Origin: Rheinheimera pleomorphica
Lineage (GTDB): Bacteria > Pseudomonadota > Gammaproteobacteria > Enterobacterales > Alteromonadaceae
Assembly (NCBI RefSeq): GCF_011634895.1
Contig: NZ_SIRR01000008.1
Span: 682,001 to 746,000, forward strand
Direction: 5' to 3'
DNA: 64,000 nt
Part shown: piece after piece, positions 38,568 to 44,480 of the stretch
Layout of the letters: the number at the start of each line of letters is the position of its first letter
Position numbering within the stretch: the first letter of the stretch is position 1
Notes under the pieces: generated by a model
Database searches by the model: none
What the model was told of the DNA's origin: nothing
What the model saw: only the letters and a program-made list of their open reading frames with translations
Made by a program: the position numbers and the translations under genes

Positions 38568-38620
38568 TTGTACTTAAGTTGGTACATTTAAATTGTCTAA
38601 TTGTACAAACATTGGTACTA
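38568..38620. promoter_or_regulatory. YefM-YoeB operator array (four GTAC sites in two pairs)
   Basis: Four (T)TGTAC / TGGTAC sites are centred on GTAC at 38570, 38582, 38603 and 38615. Within each pair the spacing is exactly 12 bp. The E. coli yefM-yoeB operator is a pair of TGTACA-core palindromes 12 bp apart, bound by YefM and YefM-YoeB. The third site is a perfect TTGTACAA palindrome. Confidence 0.7.
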
Positions 38621-38687
38621 TCCTTCTATTCCGTTTTAGCTGTGACAGTGAAAGAACGGTTGTTGAAAAATAGGAGCTAAAGCAAAT

Positions 38688-38957
38688 ATGAACATTCTTA
38701 CTGTTAGCGAAGCACGGGCTAACTTTAAGGCGGTTATCGATACGGTATTGGATACTCACGAACCTACGATTGTGACTAACCAGCGCTCTGGTAATGTTGT
38801 GATGATTTCTCAGGAAGATTACAACGCCATGCAGGAAACGCTGTACTTACTCAGTACACCGAATAATGCAAACCGTTTGCGCGAATCGGTAGCACGCATT
38901 AAAGCTGGCGCCTTCGAGGTGAAGGAACCCTTTTTAGATGAGCAAGAAACTAACTAA
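38688..38957 (+). CDS. yefM: YefM/Phd-family antitoxin
   Basis: An 89-residue antitoxin. The N-terminal dimeric DNA-binding domain is typical (MNILTVSEARANFKAVIDTV, VVMISQEDYNAMQETLYLL). The C-terminal acidic tail would wrap and neutralise YoeB. Its last 20 bp overlap the toxin gene, and the operator array lies about 70-120 bp upstream. It presumably represses its own transcription together with YoeB. Confidence 0.93.
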   Translation: MNILTVSEARANFKAVIDTVLDTHEPTIVTNQRSGNVVMISQEDYNAMQETLYLLSTPNNANRLRESVARIKAGAFEVKEPFLDEQETN

Positions 38958-39213
38958 ACCCGGCGTTGCCTTTGATGCGCACGCATGGGATGACTACCAA
39001 TATTTTAAGCAGTACAACAAAAAGCTCAGTGCCCGTATTGATGAGCTGATAAAAGAAGCCATACGCTCACCGCTTGAGGGTAAAGGTAAACCAGAACGGT
39101 TAGTAGGCGACTTCGCCGGTTTTTACTCACGCCGGATAGACCGCGAGCACCGCTTGGTTTACACCTATATAGACGGTTATCTGGTAATAGCGCAATGCCG
39201 GTTTCATTATTAA
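38938..39213 (+). CDS. yoeB: YoeB-type mRNA interferase toxin
   Basis: A 91-residue RelE-superfamily toxin that cleaves mRNA in the ribosomal A site. It shows the YoeB sequence WDDYQYFKQYNKKLSARIDELI, GKPERLVGDFAGFYSRRIDREHRLVY and ends CRFHY, with the catalytic Glu, Arg and C-terminal His-Tyr present. It overlaps yefM by 20 bp. A second, broken copy lies at 43164-43439. Confidence 0.94.
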   Translation: MSKKLTKPGVAFDAHAWDDYQYFKQYNKKLSARIDELIKEAIRSPLEGKGKPERLVGDFAGFYSRRIDREHRLVYTYIDGYLVIAQCRFHY

Positions 39214-39259
39214 AAGCGAAGCAAAATAAGCTACATATGCAGCATTTTCTACAATTATT

Positions 39260-39279
39260 TGTACCTGACCCTATTTATT
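39260..39279 (+). repeat. 20-bp repeat, copy 1
   Basis: TGTACCTGACCCTATTTATT occurs here and, without a change, at 42169-42188. A related form ends the palindrome at 43102-43153. Confidence 0.9.
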
Positions 39280-39299
39280 AGGTATAGGTTTGTGAATTG

Positions 39300-39665
39300 A
39301 TGACTAAAGAAATAAAAGATAAATTTGACACCGATGCTGCCGAACATTTAGTAATTATTGGTTATCCTGATAATAAAGAATATCTTCCAGACTTAGTTTT
39401 TTGGTCGTGCTTTCCAAATGATCCCGTTTGCTGGATAACATACCCTTATATCAATAGTTTAAAAGATGAAATACTTGCAGAGGCTATGGCAAAATTTATG
39501 ACGTTTCATCTTGGCATCGGTCAAGAAGATATGGTCGAAACCGCTTGTGCATTCTTTATATTTGAAGAACGTTCAAATCTTATACCTATGATAATTAGTC
39601 TGGCTAATTGTCGCAAGGTGAGTGAATGGTTTGACGCTGCTAACCGAGCCGGAAATACCGGATAG
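39300..39665 (+). CDS. Hypothetical protein (121 aa) downstream of yefM-yoeB
   Basis: I do not recognise this protein. It is acidic at the N-terminus (KEIKDKFDTDAAEH), contains aromatic-rich segments (LVFWSCFPNDPVCWITYPYI) and several cysteines, and shows no membrane helix or signal peptide. ATG 39300 is the likely start. Its last nine codons are read from the 29-bp repeat that also ends the SRPBCC gene, but in another frame, so the present C-terminus may be a product of the recombination. It is more AT-rich than the backbone. Confidence 0.6.
   Translation: MTKEIKDKFDTDAAEHLVIIGYPDNKEYLPDLVFWSCFPNDPVCWITYPYINSLKDEILAEAMAKFMTFHLGIGQEDMVETACAFFIFEERSNLIPMIISLANCRKVSEWFDAANRAGNTG
39635..39663 (+). 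repeat. 29-bp direct repeat, copy 2
   Basis: Matches 38421-38449 at 28 of 29 positions. It forms the end of the hypothetical gene and closes the yefM-yoeB segment. Confidence 0.85.
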
Positions 39666-39683
39666 CCCATAACAACGCGAATT

Positions 39684-39714
39684 GCGGCGCTGACGTGTTA
39701 ACTGCCAGCGCCGC
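39684..39714. terminator. Stem-loop between convergent genes
   Basis: GCGGCGCTG / CAGCGCCGC (9 bp, perfect) with a 13-nt loop lies between the hypothetical gene and the MerR-type gene. There is no U-run. Confidence 0.45.
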
Positions 39715-39724
39715 CATTGCAGCT

Positions 39725-40567
39725 TTAGCCTTCACCTAAGCTGTCAGCCTTGTCTAAGCCGATAAAGCGATATTGCTCAGGGGCAGGTTTAAAGCTGTGC
39801 CCGGCAAAATACATCATGGCCTCGTATAAATGCTCCGGTAGCGCCGGGTCATAATACGCGTACATTTGCTGCACAAGTTCATCTTCAATTAACGCCTCTG
39901 TCAGATACAAAAAGGTGTCACAGCTCATGCCTTCATAAGCCTCTTCCGACATCATCTGGCTTAAAAAGCGGTTTTGCATAGCAAGGTGCTGCAGTACCTG
40001 TTGCTGCACGGCATCGGCTTGCACCGGTAAGGCCAGTAACGGCAGATACTGCGCCAGCCAATTATCAAATTCCTCCGTTAAATGCTGTGATTGCGCCGCG
40101 CTTACGTTACCCACCGCCTGCAGCACAGCGTCGTATTCGCCCGGCTCTGTAAACTGGCTGGCAAAATCCTGCTGCCACTGTGCCGCTTTATCCTGCGGCA
40201 GGGTGCTGAATAAAATCTGCAAATTTTGTTTACCTTGTGCAATTGTCATAGCCACCTCAATGTTGTTGATCATCTGCCTGGTTGCATCGAGTTTGCTAAG
40301 CAGTAAAGCGTGTTGCTGCTGCAGTGCGCTTACAGCGTCAAAGTCTGGTGCCTGCATCATGTCGCGGATCTGCTCCAGGCTAAAATCCAGCTGCCGGTAC
40401 AGCAAAATTTGCTGCAGTTTGACCAGATGCTGCTCACCATAGCAGCGATAACCGTTGTCCTGTTGCCTGAGTGGCGTCAGTAAACCTATCTGATCATAAT
40501 GATGCAAAGTACGCACGCTGATACCGGCAAGTTTACTTACCTGACTGACACTGAAAATTTTTTGCAC
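39725..40567 (-). CDS. MerR-family regulator with TipAS-type ligand domain
   Basis: A 280-residue activator: N-terminal winged HTH (FSVSQVSKLAGISVRTLHHYDQIGLL), dimerisation coiled coil (about 75-110) and a C-terminal TipAS-like domain (about 130-265, ending in the pattern MYAYYDPALPEHLYEAMMYFAGH). TipAL, Mta and SkgA-type proteins bind hydrophobic drugs and induce efflux or stress genes. The start is GTG 40567 behind GGAGG. A matching MerR-type operator lies upstream at 40620-40639, so autoregulation is likely. Confidence 0.88.
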   Translation of the reverse strand: MQKIFSVSQVSKLAGISVRTLHHYDQIGLLTPLRQQDNGYRCYGEQHLVKLQQILLYRQLDFSLEQIRDMMQAPDFDAVSALQQQHALLLSKLDATRQMINNIEVAMTIAQGKQNLQILFSTLPQDKAAQWQQDFASQFTEPGEYDAVLQAVGNVSAAQSQHLTEEFDNWLAQYLPLLALPVQADAVQQQVLQHLAMQNRFLSQMMSEEAYEGMSCDTFLYLTEALIEDELVQQMYAYYDPALPEHLYEAMMYFAGHSFKPAPEQYRFIGLDKADSLGEG

Positions 40568-40619
40568 GCTGCTGCGCCTCCGCCTTGCTTAACTCACCCG
40601 ATGCGCTAAGCCTGAGCTA

Positions 40620-40639
40620 TAACGTTGCGTTAGGGTCAA
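40620..40639 (-). promoter_or_regulatory. MerR/TipA-type operator and -35 box
   Basis: On the minus strand TTGACC (40639-40634) is followed at once by the palindrome TAACG-CAA-CGTTA (40632-40620). Known Mta/TipA-type operators have the same TTGACCCTAACG layout inside a 19-bp spacer. The -10 box at that spacing (CAGGCT) is poor. Confidence 0.6.
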
Positions 40640-40873
40640 GCACTATGATGATTTTTTTACGCTCACTTAGCAAAGATAAAAAACGCCGACGCTGTATGTC
40701 ACCTGCCTATAGCCGCTGCACAGTGGCGGCAGTAGCTTGCATGTAGAACGGCCTGGTTTTGGCTCCTTGTAAGTTACTCAATAAATTGATATTTTCACCA
40801 CTTTTTGGCTAACTCATTAATTTAGATTTTTAACAACCAGGCTAGAGCCCGCGTATTTTCTGCCGTTGGGAAA

Positions 40874-40890
40874 TTGGCATAGCTATTGCC
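40874..40890 (+). promoter_or_regulatory. Sigma-54-type (-24/-12) promoter
   Basis: TTGGCATAGCTATTGCC fits the RpoN consensus TTGGCA-x5-TTGC, with GG (40876-40877) and GC (40888-40889) separated by 10 bp. It lies 39 bp upstream of the 86-codon gene. Confidence 0.6.
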
Positions 40891-40928
40891 TTATGCAGAT
40901 GAAATTAATCGTTTGAAGGAATAACAAC

Positions 40929-41189
40929 ATGAAAAAAATCGTCTCTGCTGCTTTCGTTATCGCTGTGCTTGCGCTGCTGTATACCCAATTTACTGACCTT
41001 GCCTACAAGCTGGGCTTTGCCGAGTTAAAAATGGTGGCCGTGCTGGAAAACAGCGAAAAAATGAAAGTGAAGTGCGATGTGTATTCACTGGGCTTTTTTG
41101 ACGAAATTAAGCTGCAGAATAAATTCCAACAATGCCTGAATGACTATGAAGCCAAAGGCTATAAGATCATCAGCCGCCACGACGCCTGA
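40929..41189 (+). CDS. Small exported or membrane-anchored protein (86 aa)
   Basis: I do not recognise this protein. An N-terminal hydrophobic segment (MKKIVSAAFVIAVLALLYTQF) could be a signal anchor, since no clear cleavage site follows. The rest is a small charged domain with two cysteines (KVKCDVYSL and QQCLNDY) that could form a disulfide. AAGGAATAAC precedes the ATG. It is 41 bp upstream of the hydrolase gene and behind a sigma-54-like promoter, so the two are probably co-expressed. Confidence 0.7.
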   Translation: MKKIVSAAFVIAVLALLYTQFTDLAYKLGFAELKMVAVLENSEKMKVKCDVYSLGFFDEIKLQNKFQQCLNDYEAKGYKIISRHDA

Positions 41190-41230
41190 TAAGGGTGCGC
41201 CGCAAAGTATATTCAGCGAGAGAAATACCC

Positions 41231-42076
41231 ATGTTAAAAACGCTAATTAAAACCAGCTTAATTGCCACACTGTTAGCCTGTGCCGGCGTTAATGCCGAAA
41301 CCCGGCTGTTAACCGCCGAACAACACGGCTTTGTCGGCCACTACTCAGCTGCAACGTCCGCAGAGCCACAGGTTGCCGTGCTGGTGCTAGGCGGCGCTGA
41401 GGGCGGCATACCCGGGCAGCTGGCACAGCCAGTCATTGATGCTGGCTACCCAACACTGGCACTGGCGTACTTTAACGCCGATGGCTTGCCGCCAGAGTTG
41501 GAGAAAATTCCACTGCAGTATTTTGCTAAGGCCAAAACCTGGCTACAAAGCCAGCCGAATATTAAGCAAGATCAACTGATTATCGTCGGCTGGTCCAAAG
41601 GAGCAGAACTGGCGCTGCTGTTAGCATCAAAGGATCAGCAAGTTACCAAAGTCGTGGCCATAGCCCCCAGTTCAGTCGTGTGGGCCGGTATTTTAAAAGA
41701 CTGGACCAAGGTGCCGGCCTCAAGCTGGACCGGGCAAGGCCAAGATCTACCCCATGTGCCATTTAACCCATCCGGGCCGGTAACGGGCTTACGTGACTTG
41801 TATAGCCAGTCGTTAGCCAACAGGGTTGATGGTGGTAAAGCCGATATCGCCGTTACCGATATCCAGGGCAAAGTCATACTAATGTCAGGTGAGAACGACG
41901 CCATCTGGCCAGCACCGCAAATGGCCACCGAGGTGTGCCAGAAAATCAACGCCAAACGCAAAAACCAGTGTGAGCATTTGTACTATGAAGGCTTGGATCA
42001 CTTGTTAGACTATAAGTTTTTAGACAAAAACGATGCTTTGCATCAAACCTTTATCGACAAGCTTAAAGCCGGCTAA
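41231..42076 (+). CDS. Exported alpha/beta-hydrolase, BAAT/acyl-CoA thioester hydrolase C-terminal type
   Basis: A 281-residue exported protein: signal peptide ending GVNA when started at ATG 41231, then an alpha/beta-hydrolase domain with nucleophile elbow GWSKGAE, acidic residue in SGENDAIWP and C-terminal His in GLDHLLDY. The pattern VLVLGGAEGGIPG is typical of the BAAT/acyl-CoA thioester hydrolase C-terminal family. An export signal makes a true acyl-CoA substrate unlikely. A frame reaching back to 41195 has no signal peptide and is not used. A terminator follows. Confidence 0.83.
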   Translation: MLKTLIKTSLIATLLACAGVNAETRLLTAEQHGFVGHYSAATSAEPQVAVLVLGGAEGGIPGQLAQPVIDAGYPTLALAYFNADGLPPELEKIPLQYFAKAKTWLQSQPNIKQDQLIIVGWSKGAELALLLASKDQQVTKVVAIAPSSVVWAGILKDWTKVPASSWTGQGQDLPHVPFNPSGPVTGLRDLYSQSLANRVDGGKADIAVTDIQGKVILMSGENDAIWPAPQMATEVCQKINAKRKNQCEHLYYEGLDHLLDYKFLDKNDALHQTFIDKLKAG

Positions 42077-42100
42077 CCATTTATCCTGCAGCACAGTACT

Positions 42101-42123
42101 AAGCCGGGCCTGCCCGGCTTTTG
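42101..42123 (+). terminator. Terminator of the hydrolase operon
   Basis: AAGCCGGGC-CT-GCCCGGCTT followed by TTG; perfect stem 24 bp after the stop codon. Confidence 0.7.
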
Positions 42124-42168
42124 TATTTGATGTCATTGGATTTCACCTGAAGCAGTTGTTTTTTTATC

Positions 42169-42188
42169 TGTACCTGACCCTATTTATT
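42169..42188 (+). repeat. 20-bp repeat, copy 2
   Basis: Identical to 39260-39279. It lies just past the 3' end of the SRAP gene. Confidence 0.9.
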
Positions 42189-42195
42189 TGGAGCC

Positions 42196-42888
42196 TCAGT
42201 CATGTTTAATCAAAGTCGGATCTGATACCGGTTGATAAGTGCTGGGTTTATCAATCTGCAGCGCAAGTAAGTCATACGGAATACGAGGTTGCAGCAGCGC
42301 TGCAAATTCATCCGTGTCAGTTATGCTCTCGTCCAGCCAGCGGTTAACCAGTGCTACGTCTCTTGGCAACATTAACGGTGATGCTTTGCTGTGTATGTGT
42401 TTGAGCTTGGGGTGTGGCGGTAAGGTAATCACAGAGCACGACAAAGCTGTCTCTCCGGTATTTTTGTTAACCCATTCCCGACACAGGCCGCCCAGCAAGA
42501 TCGCACCGTCTTGTGCTATCAGATCATGGTAATGCAGCGGCTTGTTGTTCACATACTCTGTTTCGCCAAAGCCTTTGGCCGGTATAACGCAGCGGCTGTG
42601 GCGGTAAGCCTGGTAGCCAGCAGAGCCTTTTACATTTAGCTTATCGTAGCGGCTGTTAAACGACGTGTATTTAGACGGTTTAAAGCCTGTATCGGCAGGC
42701 TCTAACAGCAGCCACCAAATCGCGTTATCCATTCGGCGAATACTGTCTTTTTGCCTGACAATACTTACCTGATTGGTAGCCCGGATAAACCGGCTAAAAA
42801 TTTGGCGCTCAGGGAATAGCTGGATCTGCAGCCCCTCACACAGTTCTCTTACGCTGGGATCGTCGATAACATTAAGTCTGCCGCACAT
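42196..42888 (-). CDS. SRAP domain protein (YedK/HMCES-like)
   Basis: A 230-residue SOS-response-associated peptidase domain protein. HMCES/YedK proteins crosslink to abasic sites in single-stranded DNA through the N-terminal cysteine. That residue is present (MCGR, Cys2 after Met removal), as are the conserved region FNSRYDKL, the RCVIPAKGFGETE block with the active Glu, and a later His in PHPKLKHIHSKASPLML. The housekeeping function does not by itself make it part of the defence region, but many SRAP genes travel with mobile DNA. Confidence 0.9.
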   Translation of the reverse strand: MCGRLNVIDDPSVRELCEGLQIQLFPERQIFSRFIRATNQVSIVRQKDSIRRMDNAIWWLLLEPADTGFKPSKYTSFNSRYDKLNVKGSAGYQAYRHSRCVIPAKGFGETEYVNNKPLHYHDLIAQDGAILLGGLCREWVNKNTGETALSCSVITLPPHPKLKHIHSKASPLMLPRDVALVNRWLDESITDTDEFAALLQPRIPYDLLALQIDKPSTYQPVSDPTLIKHD

Positions 42889-42984
42889 GTCTGGACTTCA
42901 TGATGCCGTTTAGATATTGCTAGTATGGGCTATTTAGCGAATTTTGAAGCACAACATCTACTTCCGTTAAGGATAATTAGGGCA

Positions 42985-43030
42985 TGCCAATGAAGCAAAA
43001 AAGGCTTCATATGTCGCTTATTTAACTTCA
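42985..43030 (-). repeat. 45-bp repeat, inverted copy upstream of the yoeB pseudogene
   Basis: Read on the minus strand this stretch closely resembles 43443-43485, sharing AAATAAGC-x-ACATATGAAGC and a T-run followed by GCTTCATT. The two copies face each other around the dead yoeB. A weaker copy follows the intact yoeB at 39217-39250. Confidence 0.65.
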
Positions 43031-43101
43031 TTTGTAATCGCATAAGAGGCCGGCTTTCCGGCAGAACGACACACACTTAATGAACATTTATTTGATAATT
43101 A

Positions 43102-43153
43102 GGGTCAGATCAGAATTAAAGCTGCTATAACCAACTTAATTTTGATCTGACCC
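43102..43153. repeat. REP-like palindrome
   Basis: GGGTCAGATCAGAATTAA (43102-43119) and TTAATTTTGATCTGACCC (43136-43153) form an 18-bp inverted repeat with one mismatch around a 16-nt loop. It abuts the yoeB pseudogene. The arm is related to the 20-bp repeat at 39260 and 42169. Confidence 0.8.
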
Positions 43154-43163
43154 CGTTTATTAG

Positions 43164-43439
43164 ATGAGCAAGAAACTGACTAAACCCGGCGTTGCCTTTG
43201 ATGCAAACGCATGGTATGACTACCAATATGTTAAACAGTACAACAAAAAGCTAAGTGCCCGTATTGATTAGCTGATAAAAGAAGCCATGCGTTCACCGCT
43301 GGAAGGCAAAGGCAAACCAAAACGGTTAGTAGGCGACTTCGCCGGCTTTTACTCACGCCGGATAGACCGCGAGCACCGCTTGGTTTACACCTATATAGAT
43401 GGTTATCTGGTAATAGCGCAGTGTAGGTTTCACTACTAA
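43164..43439 (+). pseudogene. yoeB pseudogene (second copy, nonsense mutation)
   Basis: The same length as intact yoeB (276 bp) and nearly identical in sequence, but codon 36 is TAG (43269-43271) where the intact gene has GAG. Smaller substitutions include KP-K for KP-E. No antitoxin gene precedes it: homology to the first locus begins only about at the toxin start codon. The product would be a 35-residue fragment. Confidence 0.93.
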
Positions 43440-43442
43440 AAT

Positions 43443-43485
43443 CGAAGCCAAATAAGCTACATATGAAGCTTTTTTGGCTTCATTT
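43443..43485 (+). repeat. 45-bp repeat, forward copy, with stem-loop
   Basis: Contains a perfect stem ATGAAGC / GCTTCAT (43463-43483) around a T-rich loop and is probably the yoeB terminator region. It matches 42985-43030 in inverted orientation. Confidence 0.65.
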
Positions 43486-43494
43486 AGCAGTTAA

Positions 43495-43677
43495 CTGCAG
43501 GGAAAATGGATTGCACTAATTCGATCTAAAAATATCGATCTGCCGGGCTTTTTTCTGCACCCGCTAACCGGAGGCAGAAAAGGCCAGTGGTCAATAACGG
43601 TAACAGGCAACTGGCGTATTACCTTTGAACTGAATAACGGCGATGTGTACATCGTAAATTACGAGGATTATCACTAA
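43495..43677 (+). pseudogene. 5'-truncated higB toxin
   Basis: The open frame encodes 60 residues without a start codon: IDLPGFFLHPLTGGRKGQWS and the HigB ending NWRITFELNNGD then NYEDYH. An intact HigB has about 92 residues, so roughly 35 N-terminal residues are missing. The break coincides with the end of the yoeB repeat unit. The stop codon overlaps the higA start by one base (TAATG), the normal higBA junction. Confidence 0.85.
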
Positions 43678-43964
43678 TGGCCACTATGTATAACCCACCG
43701 CATCCGGGCGAGCTGATTAAAGAAACTATGGAAGCTCTGGATGTCAGCGCCCGTAAGCTGGCATCGGCATTAGATGTCGCGCCCTCAACCGTGCAACGGT
43801 TGATTAGCGGTAAGTCGGACATTTCACCGGAAATGGCAATTCGCCTTGCTGCTGTTATCGGCAGCTCCGAGCGCGTCTGGATGGGCATGCAAGATGCTTA
43901 TGATCTGTGGCATGCCAGGCAAAAAATAGATACGTCTAAACTGCAGCGATTATGCAGTGCTTAG
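43677..43964 (+). CDS. higA: HigA-type antitoxin (orphan)
   Basis: A 95-residue XRE-family antitoxin of the HigA/VapI type: PPHPGELIKETMEALDVSARKLA, then the helix-turn-helix LDVAPSTVQRLISGKSDISPEMAIRLA and the family-specific ERVWMGMQDAYDLWHA. The gene is complete, but its toxin partner is decapitated and the original promoter, which lies in front of higB, is lost. It may be expressed from upstream DNA or be silent. Confidence 0.9.
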   Translation: MATMYNPPHPGELIKETMEALDVSARKLASALDVAPSTVQRLISGKSDISPEMAIRLAAVIGSSERVWMGMQDAYDLWHARQKIDTSKLQRLCSA

Positions 43965-44480
43965 GCTATTTCATGACATTTGCCAGACAAGACGCGCTAA
44001 AATTACTTAAATATCGCCAGAGCATTAAGCGAGTTACAACCCGACACCCGGCAAGAGTTTATGCAAATTCAGCAAGAGCTTGCGCAGTATCGCTGAACAT
44101 AACAATCGCGACACCTTTCATCTAAAGGATGTTTATTTGGCAAAATAGACAAGATCCGAGTGAAGTTATTTTAAGGCGTCGGCATGAAAATTTACCCAGC
44201 ACCAGAAAGCGAAAAGCCCCGATGTTACTCACCGAGGCTATGACGCCGACCAGGCACCCCCAATCCACTTGGCAAAAAGTTTAGTGGTTAGTTAAATGCA
44301 TTTCAACAGCACAGCTGCATTTAGCTGGCCACACAGCAGTAACGTCAGGTTTTTTCAAGTTGCGCATCCATCGGTTATGTTCTAGATTGGGTATTCGGTA
44401 CAACCTGATAAATATTAAGAACTTCAATTACTTTTGTATGTAGTTCTTTGTTGGCCAAAATAACGAGAAAGGGATGTCTG
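43965..44480. other. Intergenic region with a frameshifted gene remnant and a structured segment
   Basis: At 43971-44096 two overlapping frames together encode what looks like the end of a small protein: MTFARQDALKLLKYRQ in one frame, then IARALSELQPDTRQEF ending QELAQYR and a stop in another. I do not recognise it. Further on, 44170-44255 is rich in paired segments and includes a minus-strand terminator at 44205-44239. The last 100 bp are AT-rich and probably hold the promoter of the nuclease operon, though no strong boxes stand out. Confidence 0.4.
44205..44239 (-). terminator. Minus-strand terminator-like hairpin
   Basis: On the minus strand AGCCTCG ... CGGGGCT (one G-T pair) is followed by TTTTCGCTTTC. 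No annotated minus-strand gene reads into it, so a small RNA starting within about 44240-44450 is possible. Confidence 0.4.

Larger units (their letters stand above)
40568..40928. other. Intergenic region with two control sites and no gene
   Basis: This 361-bp gap separates the divergent MerR gene and the 86-codon gene. It carries a MerR-type operator (40620-40639) and a sigma-54-like promoter (40874-40890). No open frame with a ribosome site is seen between them; the middle is AT-rich. Confidence 0.6.

Noticed and set aside
44240-44284. 14-codon frame (MTPTRHPQSTWQKV) in the structured segment, possible type I toxin
   Set aside because: It is not hydrophobic, has no ribosome site and no antisense RNA promoter could be identified.
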